A stretch of DNA of 64,000 nucleotides. Origin: CAVRQM01 sp963756975. GTDB taxonomy: Bacteria > Pseudomonadota > Alphaproteobacteria > Acetobacterales > Acetobacteraceae. Location: positions 744,001 to 808,000 of the forward strand of contig CAVWPS010000002.1 in NCBI GenBank assembly GCA_963756975.1. Reading direction: 5' to 3'. Position numbers and translations under genes: made by a program. Shown here piece by piece: positions 25,736 through 34,681 of this stretch; positions within the stretch are counted from its first letter, which is position 1, and every line of letters begins with the position of its first letter. The notes beneath the pieces were generated by a model. The model did not search any database and was not told where the DNA came from. It worked only from the letters and a program-made list of their open reading frames with translations.

Positions 25736-26383
25736 ATGCGATCGAGTCTGCTGCCGTGGCTGGCGATCTCCCTCGGGCCCGTCATGGCCCTGGGCGGATG
25801 CCACTATGCGGCCAACCCGCTGGCCGGCGCCGGCCCGTTCGTCGCCGAGACCCACACGTTTCACCGCGTCGACAACGAAGCCGCCTCGCCGCAGGAGACG
25901 ATGCGGCGGGCCCAAGGCTACGCGGTGTCGATCGACCCCTTGCTGCCCGAGCCCGGCAACGTCTGGCCGGGTCCGGTCCCGCCGGACAAGTCGCTGACGG
26001 ACATCGAGAAAGAACAGAATAACGAGCAGCAGCAGATCGACCAGGCCAACCCGGCGCCGCCCGCCACCAACGGCGGAAGGCGCCCGCCGCGCGGCAGCAG
26101 CACGCCGCCGGGATCGGTGCAGACCGAACCGGCACCCGAGCCCGTGCCGCAGCCGGGCATCCCGCCGCTCGCCTTGCCGCCGGTCTCGACCGCGCCGTCG
26201 CCGCTGATCACCCCGTCGGGTCCGCTGATCCCGAACCGCAACAACGGCTCCGGCATCGGCACCGGAACGGGCATCGGGCCGGGCGGCGTTCCCGGCCAAA
26301 GCATCCTGGTGCCCAACGGCAACGGGACCACGACCGTCATCGGCCCCGACGGCTCCACCTCGGTCGTGCCCAACGCCCGATGA
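25736..26383 (+). CDS. Pro/Gly-rich lipoprotein of unknown function
   Basis: A 215-residue protein with a type II signal and lipobox ALGGC (Cys22). After the Cys comes HYAANPLAGAGPFVAETHTFHR and a short charged stretch (PDKSLTDIEKEQNNEQQQID). A long Pro/Ser/Gly-rich region ends in Gly-rich repeats (GIGTGTGIGPGGVPG) and strand-like VPNGNGTTTVIGPDGST. It looks like an extended, largely disordered envelope protein. The ATG at 25736 was chosen over a GTG at 25721 because GGAAGGA lies 7 bases before it. Its stop overlaps moaD (ATGA). No function is recognised. Confidence 0.7.
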   Translation: MRSSLLPWLAISLGPVMALGGCHYAANPLAGAGPFVAETHTFHRVDNEAASPQETMRRAQGYAVSIDPLLPEPGNVWPGPVPPDKSLTDIEKEQNNEQQQIDQANPAPPATNGGRRPPRGSSTPPGSVQTEPAPEPVPQPGIPPLALPPVSTAPSPLITPSGPLIPNRNNGSGIGTGTGIGPGGVPGQSILVPNGNGTTTVIGPDGSTSVVPNAR

Positions 26384-26634
26384 TTTCGGTGCTCTGGTTC
26401 GCATGGCTGCGCGAACGCGTGGGGGCGGGAGAGGAGCGGCTGGCATTGCCCGAGGGCGTCACGGACGTCGCCGGCCTGCTCGCGTGGCTGCCGACGCTGG
26501 ACGCCCGCCACGCGAGCGCGTTCGAGCGGCCGGGGCTGGTGCGTTGCGCGATCAACCAGGTGTTCGCGACGGGCACCGACCCGGTGCGCGACGGCGACGA
26601 GGTGGCGCTGTTTCCCCCTGTGACGGGTGGTTGA
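26380..26634 (+). CDS. moaD: Molybdopterin synthase small subunit
   Basis: MoaD is the ubiquitin-like sulphur carrier of molybdopterin synthase; its C-terminal Gly-Gly is activated as a thiocarboxylate. The 84-residue protein has the beta-grasp pattern (ISVLWFAWLRERVG, VRCAINQVFA) and the end DGDEVALFPPVTGG with the required Gly-Gly terminus. The ATG overlaps the lipoprotein stop. It overlaps moaE by 8 bases, as expected for two subunits of one complex. Confidence 0.93.
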   Translation: MISVLWFAWLRERVGAGEERLALPEGVTDVAGLLAWLPTLDARHASAFERPGLVRCAINQVFATGTDPVRDGDEVALFPPVTGG

Positions 26635-27079
26635 AGCGGTGGCCGACATCCGGGTGCAGACGGTGCCGTTCGACGTGTCGGCCGAGATGGCGGCCGTCTC
26701 GGGCGCGGGCGTCGGCGGCATCGGCTGCTTCGTCGGCGTGGTGCGCGGCGGCGGCGGGCTGGCGGCCCTCGAACTCGAACACTACCCCGGCATGACCGAA
26801 CGCGCCCTGGCCGGCATCGCGGCGGAGGCGGAGCGGCGCTGGTCGCTGCTGGCCTGCACGCTGATCCACCGGGTCGGCCGGCTCGATGTTGGCGAGGGGA
26901 TCGTGCTGGTGCTCGCCGCCGCCGCGCACAGAAGTGCCGCGCTGGAGGCGACCGGCTTCCTGATCGACTGGCTGAAGACCCGCGCCCCATTCTGGAAGCG
27001 CGAGTGGTTCGCGGACGGGTCCGGCACCTGGGTCGAGGCGCGCGAGACGGACGAGGCGGCGACCGCGCGCTGGGGCTAG
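26627..27079 (+). CDS. moaE: Molybdopterin synthase catalytic subunit
   Basis: MoaE converts precursor Z to molybdopterin using the MoaD thiocarboxylate. The ~150-residue protein shows GIGCFVGVVRGGGGLAALELEHYPGM, CTLIHRVGRLDVGEGIVLV, AAAHRSAALEATGFLIDWLK and APFWKREW, where the Lys of FWKRE is the catalytic region. The start is GTG 26627 (or GTG 26639). It is the last gene of the plus-strand run that begins at tsaD. Confidence 0.94.
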   Translation: MVEAVADIRVQTVPFDVSAEMAAVSGAGVGGIGCFVGVVRGGGGLAALELEHYPGMTERALAGIAAEAERRWSLLACTLIHRVGRLDVGEGIVLVLAAAAHRSAALEATGFLIDWLKTRAPFWKREWFADGSGTWVEARETDEAATARWG

Positions 27080-27094
27080 CGGGCGGCCATACGG

Positions 27095-28000
27095 TCAGAT
27101 CAGCGTCAGCCCCAAATACCAGAGCGGCAGCGTCGCGAACGACAGCGCGATCCCGACGCCCACCATTAGCGTGATCAGCGGTGCACTCATGCCATACTGC
27201 ATCGCCACGATCGCACCACCGATCTGCGGACCCATCGCCGCCTCGAAGATCGATACCCGCGTCGTCTCGCCCGACCATGAGAGCGCGCCGGCATAGATCA
27301 CCGCGATCAGGAGCGGCCCCACAACCAGCTTGAAGGCAAGCCCGCAGGCGAGCGGAATGCGGTTCCCGGCGAACTGGTCGAGCCGTAATTGCAGCCCAAC
27401 CGACACCAGGGCGAGCGGGGCCAGCGTGTCGCCCAGACGGTGCAGCACGCCATCGACCCACGCAGGGTACGGGGTAGCAGACGAGAGCAGCGCCACCGCC
27501 AGCGCGATCAGCGGCGGGAACGTCACGATTCGGCGCGCGATCTCGCTCCGCGATGCCCGCCCCGAGGTCGCCATGCAGGCGACGGTGATGCCGAGCGTGC
27601 TCAGCACGAGATAAGTGCCAAGCTGGTCGATCAGGATGCCGGTCGGAAGGTCGTTTGCGCCATAAAACGTCTCGATCATCGGCAGACCGACGAACGACGT
27701 GTTGGCGAGGCCCGACGTGATGATCAACGTGCCGACCGTTCCGGTGGACCATTTCAGGACGCGACCGAGCGCCAAGAACGTGGGCACGCTCAGGGCGAAC
27801 AGCATCCAAGGCGTCGAAACCGGCAACAGCAAATCCGGCGTCAGTCGCAAGTGATGAATTTGACCGAGGATGAGTGCCGGAAGCGCGACATGAATGATAA
27901 ATGAGTTGAGCGCGACATGAGCGTTCTCGGGTGCCCTTCGCCAGTGCCGAAGCGCCATGCCGATGAGAAGACAGAGAACGAGCAGGGCGATGTTCGTCAT
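27095..28000 (-). CDS. AEC family transporter
   Basis: A 301-residue inner-membrane protein with about ten hydrophobic spans in the auxin-efflux-carrier fold, inferred from LNSFIIHVALPALIL near the start, GLANTSFVGLPMIETFYG, and the second-half repeat MGPQIGGAIVAMQYGMSAPLI. AEC carriers move small organic acids; the substrate cannot be told. It stands alone between convergent moaE (15 bases away) and the divergent TPR-glycosyltransferase. Its base composition looks slightly less GC-rich than its neighbours, which is a weak hint of transfer. Confidence 0.85.
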   Translation of the reverse strand: MTNIALLVLCLLIGMALRHWRRAPENAHVALNSFIIHVALPALILGQIHHLRLTPDLLLPVSTPWMLFALSVPTFLALGRVLKWSTGTVGTLIITSGLANTSFVGLPMIETFYGANDLPTGILIDQLGTYLVLSTLGITVACMATSGRASRSEIARRIVTFPPLIALAVALLSSATPYPAWVDGVLHRLGDTLAPLALVSVGLQLRLDQFAGNRIPLACGLAFKLVVGPLLIAVIYAGALSWSGETTRVSIFEAAMGPQIGGAIVAMQYGMSAPLITLMVGVGIALSFATLPLWYLGLTLI

Positions 28001-28117
28001 GTCGTTCCGACCCAGATCTACGACATATTACGGCATCATCACTTAGTCGGATCAAGCGTCGTTTGAGAGCGCGTCGGGTCAACCGCTCCTTAACCGGGAC
28101 GGCGCACACTCGGCCGC

Positions 28118-29797
28118 ATGGATTTTTCACACGCGCTGATCGAGGCCATCGCCCGCCATCGCGCCGGCGACCATGGAGCGGTCCGGGCGTCGTGCCGCAT
28201 GGTGCTGGACGCGGTGCCGGAGCATCCGACCGCGCTGCGGCTGATGGGTCTCGCCACCGACAATTCTAGCGACGCCCGCGCTTGGCTGGTGCGGGCGTGT
28301 GCCGCGGCACCCGGCCATCTGCCGACCGCGCTCGCCCTGGCGATGGCTCATCTGCGGGACGGCGACGCGGAAACGGCGCTCGCCATTGCGGAGCCTGTCA
28401 CCCGGCACAGCCCGGCCGTTGCGTCCGCGTGGTTCGTCGCGGGAAGCGCGCTGTCGGCGCTGCATCGTGGGCCGGAGGCGATTGCCGCTCTCACGCACGC
28501 CCATACGCTCGACCCCGGGCACGCCGAGACGGCCGCCAATCTCGGCAACGCCTATCTGGACGCGGACGATCTCGACGCGGCGCAGACTTGGCTGCGGCGG
28601 TCGGTGACGCTCGATCCGGCGCAGGCGGAGGCGTGGGCGAGCCTCGGCTTCCTGCTCGCGGCGACCGGCCATTGCGCCCAGGCGGTAGCGGCATGTGACG
28701 CGGCCTCGCGGCAAAAACCCGAGCTTTCGGCCGCGCGCTGGAACCGGGCTTACGCGCTGCTGCTCGCCGGCGAATGGGCCCGGGCGTGGCCGGATTTCCA
28801 GTGGCGGTGGGCCGACTGGCAGCCGGCCGAAATGCCGAAGGGGCTCCGTTGGAACGGTGATGCGACCGAAAAATTGCTGGTGCTGGCGGAACAGGGGCTC
28901 GGCGACGCGATCCATTTCTCGCGCTATCTGCCGATGCTGGCGGAGCGGACGGAAATAACCCTGGTCTGCCGCCGCAGCCAGCACGCGCTGTTTCGGCGAG
29001 CTGCCGGTCCGCCTGCTGCCGCCCGAAGCGCCGCGTTGCCGGACGGTCCGTGGATCAACCTGATGGGCTTGCCGGGGCTGCTCGGCACCACACCCGCAAC
29101 GGTGCCGGCGCCCGGCGGCTGGCTCGGGCAGCCGGTCCGGACGCCGTATCGACCGCCCGGTGCGGGCCTCCGGGTCGGGCTGGTCTGGCGCGGCAACCCG
29201 GCGCACTCCAACGACCGCCGCCGCTCGATCCCCACCGAAGCACTGCGCCCGCTGCTCGACGTTCCGGGTTTCGAGTTCGTCAGCCTCCAGGTCGGCCCGC
29301 TCGCGCACGAGGCGGAGACGGTGCTCGGCCTGGCGAATCTCGGCGCCGGGCTGCGGGACTGGGGCGGCACGCGCGATCTGGTGGCGACCTGCGACCTGAT
29401 CGTGTCCGCCGACACGTCGACGGCCCATCTGGCCGGTGCGATGGGCGTGCCGGTCTGGATCATGCTGCCGTTCATGCCGGACTGGCGCTGGGGGCTCGGG
29501 CGGGACACCACACCGTGGTACGACTCCGTCCGCCTGTTCCGCCAACCCTGCCCCGGCGACTGGACCCCGGTCATCGCCGCAATCGTGGCCGCGTTAAGAG
29601 CTCAGGGCGCGGCGGACAGCGCGCGCCAGCGGGAGACGTTGCGCTGGTGCTCCTCCAGCGTTTTCGCGAACGCGTGCCCGCCCGACCCGTCCGCCACGAA
29701 ATACAGATCGTCGGTGACATCCGGTTTCGCCGCCGCCGCCAGCGAGGCGAGGCCGGGGCTCGCGATCGGCCCGGCCGGAAGCCCGGGGACGGCGTAG
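28118..29797 (+). CDS. TPR protein with C-terminal glycosyltransferase-9-like domain
   Basis: Residues ~1-235 form TPR repeats (AETAANLGNAYLDADDLDAAQTWLRRSVTLDP). Residues ~250-500 resemble heptosyltransferase-like family 9 domains, with KLLVLAEQGLGDAIHFSRYLPMLAER and STAHLAGAMGVPVWIMLP, of the type seen in flagellin or surface glycosylation. Between 28991 and ~29040 the reading frame drops into low-complexity RAAGPPAAARSAA while the next frame reads FGELPVRLLPPEAP, so a compensated pair of indels is likely. The frame then runs past a plausible end near 29600 and overlaps mltG antisense by 196 bases; the true C terminus may be shorter. Confidence 0.7.
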   Translation: MDFSHALIEAIARHRAGDHGAVRASCRMVLDAVPEHPTALRLMGLATDNSSDARAWLVRACAAAPGHLPTALALAMAHLRDGDAETALAIAEPVTRHSPAVASAWFVAGSALSALHRGPEAIAALTHAHTLDPGHAETAANLGNAYLDADDLDAAQTWLRRSVTLDPAQAEAWASLGFLLAATGHCAQAVAACDAASRQKPELSAARWNRAYALLLAGEWARAWPDFQWRWADWQPAEMPKGLRWNGDATEKLLVLAEQGLGDAIHFSRYLPMLAERTEITLVCRRSQHALFRRAAGPPAAARSAALPDGPWINLMGLPGLLGTTPATVPAPGGWLGQPVRTPYRPPGAGLRVGLVWRGNPAHSNDRRRSIPTEALRPLLDVPGFEFVSLQVGPLAHEAETVLGLANLGAGLRDWGGTRDLVATCDLIVSADTSTAHLAGAMGVPVWIMLPFMPDWRWGLGRDTTPWYDSVRLFRQPCPGDWTPVIAAIVAALRAQGAADSARQRETLRWCSSSVFANACPPDPSATKYRSSVTSGFAAAASEARPGLAIGPAGSPGTA

Positions 29798-30669
29798 GTG
29801 TTGTACGGGTTGGGCCAGGACAGATCGGCATGGGTCAGGGACCGTTCGAGCGGGCCGAGGCCGCCGCCGACCGCGTAGATCACCGTCGGGTCCGATTGCA
29901 GGCGCATCCCGGCACGAAGCCGGTTGATGAACACGCCCGCGACATGCGCCCGCTCCTCGGGCTTGGACGTCTCGCGCTCGACCATGCTGGCCAGCACCAG
30001 CAGCTGTCCGGGGTCGGCGAGCGGCAGCCCCGCCGTCCGGCTCGCCCAAGCCTGCGCCAACGCGCGCGCCATCGCGGACTTGGCGCGCCCGGCGACCGAG
30101 TCGCGGGTCGCCCCGAGTTCGAACGTGTAGGTCTCGGGCAGCAGCGCCCCCTCGGCCGGCACCACGCCGTCGCCGGTCAGCGCGTCCGCCCGATCGAGCA
30201 CGCGCGAAATCTGGGCGGCGGTCAGCCCCTCGGGGATCGTGACCTTATGCTGCACCGGGCGCGCGCCGCGCAGGATCAGCAGCACGTCGGCGATGCTCGC
30301 ATGGGCCGGAAACTGCAGCTCGCCCGCATGGAGCGGCCCTTGCGAGCGGGTCGCCAGGGCGGCGGCGCGGAACGCCGTCGGGTCGTCGATCACGCCGGCG
30401 TCGCGCAACGCGCGGGCCACGTCGGCATCGCCGCCACGCGGCACCACGACCGCGCGCGCCTCCGTCAGCGGTCCGCTGCCGCCGTAGATCGCGCGCCCGA
30501 CGATGACGCCGCCGACACCGGCGGCCATCAGCACGCAGACCACGATCGCGGCCCACAGCCACGGCCGTCCCCGGCGCGCCGCGACCGGCACCGCCGCCGC
30601 CTGGGCGCGCGCGCGCTTCGGCGCCGGTGGTTTAGGCGGCTTTGAAGATGATGCTGGCGTTCGTGCCAC
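29602..30669 (-). CDS. mltG: Endolytic murein transglycosylase
   Basis: MltG cleaves nascent glycan strands and helps set their length. The 355-residue protein has one N-terminal span (WAAIVVCVLMAAGVGGVIVG), the ARPVQHKVTIPEGLTAAQI LysM-like segment, LPETYTF, and the catalytic region LLVLASMVERETSKPEERAHVAGVFINRL with the active Glu of VERET. LQSDPTVIYA and SPYNTY-like WPNPYNTY follow. The start is GTG 30669, 38 bases inside the end of fabF; a GTG near 30591 is an alternative. It is last in the fabD-fabG-acpP-fabF block. Confidence 0.92.
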   Translation of the reverse strand: MARTPASSSKPPKPPAPKRARAQAAAVPVAARRGRPWLWAAIVVCVLMAAGVGGVIVGRAIYGGSGPLTEARAVVVPRGGDADVARALRDAGVIDDPTAFRAAALATRSQGPLHAGELQFPAHASIADVLLILRGARPVQHKVTIPEGLTAAQISRVLDRADALTGDGVVPAEGALLPETYTFELGATRDSVAGRAKSAMARALAQAWASRTAGLPLADPGQLLVLASMVERETSKPEERAHVAGVFINRLRAGMRLQSDPTVIYAVGGGLGPLERSLTHADLSWPNPYNTYAVPGLPAGPIASPGLASLAAAAKPDVTDDLYFVADGSGGHAFAKTLEEHQRNVSRWRALSAAP

Positions 30670-31910
30670 CGAAGCCGAAACTGTTGGACAGCGCGGCGCG
30701 CACCGGCCGCCGCTGGGCGGTATGCGGCACGCGGTCGATCACGCTCTCATGGCTCGGACGGTCGAGGTTGAGCGTCGGCGGCACGACGCCGTCGCGGATG
30801 GCGAGGATCGAGAAAATCGCCTCCACCGCACCGGCCGCGCCCAGCAGATGGCCGGTGGCACTCTTCGTCGACGACATCGCGATCTTGCGTCCGGCGTCGC
30901 CGAAGAAACGCTCGACCGCCTGCAACTCCAGATCGTCGCCGAGCGGGGTCGAGGTGCCGTGCGCGTTCACGTACTGAACCTCGTCCGGCTGCATCCGCCC
31001 GTTGCGGAACGCCGCCTTCATCGCGCGGTACGCGCCGTCGTGGCCCTCGGCCGGGGCGGTGATGTGATGCGCGTCGCCGGACAGGCCGTAGCCGCCGATT
31101 TCGGCATAGATCGTCGCCCCGCGCGCCTTCGCGTGCTCGAGTTCTTCGAGCACCAGCACGCCGGCACCCTCGCCGAGCACGAAGCCGTCCCGGTCCGCGT
31201 CCCACGGCCGGCTCGCCTTCGCGGGCGTGTCGTTATAGCCGGTCGACAGCGCCCGGCTGGCCCCGAAGCCCGCGACCGCGAGCTTGTTGACCGAGGCCTC
31301 GGCGCCGCCCGCCACCATCACGTCCGCGTCGCCGAGCATGATCAGCCGCGCCGCGTCGCCGATCGCGTGCACGCCGGTGGCGCACGCGGTGACGGCGCTG
31401 TGGTTCGGACCCTTGAACCCGTAGCGGATGGAGACCTGCCCGGACGCCAGATTGATCAGTGCGGACGGGATGAAGAACGGCGACAGCCGCCGTGCGCGGC
31501 CCAGATGGATCTGCACCGCCGCCTCGGCGATCGTCTCGAGCCCGCCGATGCCGCTGCCGATCATGACGCCGGTCGCGCAGCGGTCGTCCTCGTCCGCCGG
31601 CATCCATCCCGAAGTCTTCGACCGCCTCGATCGCCGCCACCATCGCGAGCTGGATGAAGCGGTCCATCTTCTTCATGTCCTTGCCGGGAATCCACTCGGC
31701 AAAGTCGAGGTTGCCGTCGGCGCGGATGCCTTGCGGCACCTGTCCCGCGATCTTGGTCGGCAGATCGGAGACGTCGAACGACTGGATCGCCCCGATGCCG
31801 CTATCGCCGTCGAGCAGCCGCCGCCAGACATGGGCAACGCCCAGGCCCAGCGGGCTGACGATGCCCATGCCGGTGACGACGACACGCCGGAGGCCCTGGA
31901 TATCGGCCAT
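30632..31910 (-). pseudogene. fabF: 3-oxoacyl-ACP synthase II, frameshifted
   Basis: FabF condenses malonyl-ACP with acyl-ACP in fatty-acid elongation. The first frame (ATG 31910) reads RRVVVTGMGIVSPLGLG to AIEAVEDFG. The second continues WMPADEDDRCATGVMIGSGIGGL and holds the catalytic triad: Cys in TACATGVHAIG, His in NAHGTSTPLGD and His in STKSATGHLLGAAG. One extra base in the three-G run at 31608-31610 explains the break. The gene is normally essential and everything else is intact, so an artefact is likely. The repaired length of about 425 residues is normal. Confidence 0.92.
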
Positions 31911-31926
31911 CGAAAAAGACGTCAGC

Positions 31927-32166
31927 TTAGGTCGCCTTCTGCTTCTCGATGTAGTCGATCGCGTCGCGCACGGTGGTGATCTTCTCCGCCGCGTCCTCCG
32001 GGATCTCGACCCCGAAAGCCTCCTCGAACGCCATCACCAGCTCGACCGTGTCGAGGCTGTCCGCACCGAGGTCGTCGATGAACGAGGCCTCCGGCGTCAC
32101 TTTGTCCGCATCCACGCCGAGGTGCTCGACGACGATCGCCTTCACCTTATCCGCTACGTCGCTCAT
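31927..32166 (-). CDS. acpP: Acyl carrier protein
   Basis: The 79-residue carrier of growing acyl chains. It is acidic and helical, with the phosphopantetheine attachment site LGADSLDTVELVM at Ser37. The ATG at 32166 has AGGAG 11 bases upstream; in-frame codons further upstream are not conserved. It lies 16 bases before fabF and 112 bases after fabG, so it may have its own promoter in that gap, as the high ACP demand in bacteria would favour. Confidence 0.97.
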   Translation of the reverse strand: MSDVADKVKAIVVEHLGVDADKVTPEASFIDDLGADSLDTVELVMAFEEAFGVEIPEDAAEKITTVRDAIDYIEKQKAT

Positions 32167-32278
32167 CGAGATCATCGCTCCTGCTGTCCGAATGCAAACG
32201 CCCATTCACGGGGGCGGCGCTACCACAATCCTGTCACACGCGCCTAGTGCGCGCCTGCCTCGCTCCGATCCCGTGTGA

Positions 32279-33016
32279 TCAGAGCATCGCCATGCCGCCG
32301 TTCACATGCAGCGTGGCGCCCGTGATCCAGCCCGCCTCGTCGCTGGAAAGGAACGCCACGGCCGCCGCGATATCGGCCGGCTGACCCATGCGGCCGAGCG
32401 GAATCGCGGCCACGAGTCGCTCCCGCTGCGGCTCCGGCAATTTGTCCGTCATCGCGGTCACGACGAAGCCGGGTGCGACCGCGTTGACCGTGATGCCACG
32501 GCTGCCGACCTCGGCCGCCAGCGCCTTGGTCATCCCGATCAATCCCGCCTTGGCCGCCGCGTAGTTCGCCTGCCCCGGGTTGCCGGTCGCACCCACGACC
32601 GAGCCGATCGCGACGATGCGGCCCGCGCGGCGGCGCACCATCCCGCGCAGGACGGCACGCGACAGGCGGAACGGGGCCGACAGGTCGACGCCGATCACGG
32701 CGTCCCAGTCGGCATCCTTCATCCGCATCGCCAATCCGTCGCGGGTCAGGCCCGCGTTGTTGACCAGGATGTCCAGCGGCGCGATCGCCTCGGCCGCCGC
32801 GATCAGCGTGTCGGCGGCGGCGGGATCGGCAAGGTCCGCGACACACACATGCGCGCGCTCGCCGAGTTCGGCCGCGAGCGCATCCAGCGCCTCGGCCCGC
32901 GTGCCGGACAGGATGAGGGTGGCACCCTGCGCATGGAGCGCGCGCGCGATGCCGGCACCGATGCCGCCCGAGGCACCGGTCACCAGCGCCGCCTTGCCGT
33001 CGAGCCGGAACATCAT
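32279..33016 (-). CDS. fabG: 3-oxoacyl-ACP reductase
   Basis: FabG reduces 3-oxoacyl-ACP with NADPH. The 245-residue SDR has VTGASGGIGAGIA, ILVNNAGLTRDGL, the catalytic Ser in AIGSVVG, and YAAAKAG as YxxxK. It ends GWITGATLHVNGGMAML, the usual FabG C terminus. The first ATG of an ATG-ATG pair (33016) overlaps the fabD stop as ATGA. Confidence 0.96.
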   Translation of the reverse strand: MMFRLDGKAALVTGASGGIGAGIARALHAQGATLILSGTRAEALDALAAELGERAHVCVADLADPAAADTLIAAAEAIAPLDILVNNAGLTRDGLAMRMKDADWDAVIGVDLSAPFRLSRAVLRGMVRRRAGRIVAIGSVVGATGNPGQANYAAAKAGLIGMTKALAAEVGSRGITVNAVAPGFVVTAMTDKLPEPQRERLVAAIPLGRMGQPADIAAAVAFLSSDEAGWITGATLHVNGGMAML

Positions 33017-33970
33017 AGCGCCTTCAGCACGGCGTCGATCTCGCCCGGCGTGCCCGCCGAGTGGGTCGTCGCCTCGGGGAGGATGCGGCGGATCAGCCCG
33101 GCCAGCACACGGCCCGCGCCGACCTCGACGAACGTGTCGATGCCGATCGCGGCCATCGCCAGCACGCTTTCGCGCCAGCGCACGGTCGCCGTCACCTGCT
33201 CGACCAGCAGGCGGGCGATGGTCGGCGGGATCGTCCTCACGCGTCGCGGTCACGTTGGCGACGACCGGCGGGCCGGGCGGCAGCGGGGGCGACCGCTCCA
33301 GCGCCTCGGCCATGACGGCGGCGGCAGGGGCCATCAGCGCGCAATGGAACGGGGCGGACACCGGCAGCAGCATCGCGCGCTTGACGCCACGCGCGCGAGC
33401 AATCTCGATCGCGCGTTCGACGGCCGCCCTGTGGCCGGAAATCACCACCTGCCCGCCGCCGTTGTCGTTGGCCGGCTCCACCGTCTCGCCCCGGCTCGGT
33501 CCGGAGGCAGCGGCCTCGGCGCAGATGTCGAGCGCCTGTTCGAGGTCGGTGCCGATCAGCGCGGCCATGGCACCCTCGCCGACAGCCACCGCCGCCTGCA
33601 TCGCGGTCCCGCGCATTCGCAGCAACTGGGCCGCCTGCGCCACGCCGAACGCGCCGGCGGCGGCCAGGGCGGTGTATTCGCCGAGCGAGTGGCCGGCGAC
33701 CAGGACCGCCCGGTCGGCGAGCCTGAAGCCGCCCTCGGTTTCCATCACCCGCAGTGCCGCCATCGAGTGGGCCATCAGCGCCGGCTGCGTGTTCTCGGTC
33801 AGCTGGAGCGTCTCGGGCGGGCCGTCGAACATCAGCCGCGACAGCTTCTGGTCGAGCGTGTCGTCCACCTCCTCGAACACAGCACGGGCGGCGGCGTGCG
33901 CTGCCGCGAGGTCGCGGCCCATGCCGACGGCCTGGCTACCCTGGCCGGGGAAGACGAAGGCGATGGGCAT
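33013..33970 (-). pseudogene. fabD: Malonyl-CoA:ACP transacylase, frameshifted
   Basis: FabD loads malonyl groups onto ACP. The first frame (ATG 33970) starts IAFVFPGQGSQAVGMG and includes the nucleophile elbow GHSLGEYTALAAAG, ANDNGGGQVVISG and the catalytic His in SAPFHCALM, to NVTATREDDPA. The second frame finishes with TIARLLVEQVTATVRWRESV and FVEVGAGRVLAGLIRRI. One extra base near 33225 separates the frames; removing it gives DDPATIARLL and about 318 residues. Like fabF, it is normally essential. Confidence 0.92.
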
Positions 33971-34014
33971 GCAATCATCCCGCGAGTGGAGGCCGCCGGT
34001 CTGGGTTGTGGTCG

Positions 34015-34036
34015 ATCACCGGGCGGCGGCGGTGAT
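34015..34036. terminator. Hairpin between the FMN reductase gene and fabD
   Basis: ATCACCG at 34015-34021 and CGGTGAT at 34030-34036 are perfect reverse complements around an 8-base loop. The hairpin sits 29 bases past the minus-strand FMN reductase stop and 45 bases before the fabD start. It could end the reductase transcript or belong to the fabD leader. There is no U tract. Confidence 0.35.
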
Positions 34037-34064
34037 TGCGCCGGGGTGCCGGGTTAAGTCAAAT

Positions 34065-34652
34065 TCATCCGGGCACGCCCCCTGCCCGCTGCGCCCGCAA
34101 GGCCCGCGCATACCACTCGAATTCGGCCAGGAACCGGTCGGTGCGCTTCTGGAAGCCGGGGTCGAGCAGGTCGCCCGCCTCGCCCACCAGATCGGTCACG
34201 CGGCCGAAGGCGAGCTGGCTCGGGATCGCCGCCATGCCGAGTTCGGCCAGCATCGTCCGCAGTGCCACCGCCGCGCGCACGCCGCCGTAGGCGGACGGCG
34301 AGTAGGTCGCGATCGCCGAGGGGCGGAAGAAATACTGCTCCAGGAAATGGTCCAGGAGGTTGCTCATCGCCGGCGGCACGGTCTGGTTGTACTCGGCCGA
34401 GCAGATCAGGAAGCCGTCCGCGTTCGCATACAGATCGGCCAGATCCTGCATCACCTTCGGCGCCTCGCCGGCGGGATATTCCTTGAACATCCGGTCCAGC
34501 ATCGGCAGCACGCGCTCCATCGGGTCGACCAGCGTCGGGCGATGGCCGCGCGCCGTGAGCTGCGCGACCAGATAGTTCGCCACCCGGATGCCGACCCGGT
34601 CGCGCCGGACGGTGCCGAGCAGCACGGGGATGTTGAGTGGCGTTTGTTCCAT
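34065..34652 (-). CDS. NADPH-dependent FMN reductase family protein
   Basis: A 195-residue flavodoxin-like oxidoreductase. It opens with strand IPVLLGTVRRDRVGIRVANYL, the phosphate-binding loop region of the family. It has FLICSAEYNQTVPPAMSNLLDHF, close to the PEYN motif of azoreductase/ChrR-type enzymes, and YSPSAYGGVRAAVALRTML. These proteins reduce FMN, quinones or chromate. The ATG at 34652 was chosen because the conserved part begins at residue ~8; an ATG at 34673 is also open. It stands alone, divergent from rpsF. Confidence 0.82.
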   Translation of the reverse strand: MEQTPLNIPVLLGTVRRDRVGIRVANYLVAQLTARGHRPTLVDPMERVLPMLDRMFKEYPAGEAPKVMQDLADLYANADGFLICSAEYNQTVPPAMSNLLDHFLEQYFFRPSAIATYSPSAYGGVRAAVALRTMLAELGMAAIPSQLAFGRVTDLVGEAGDLLDPGFQKRTDRFLAEFEWYARALRAQRAGGVPG

Positions 34653-34681
34653 GCGCGCCGAACGATCCTTCATCACAAGGG

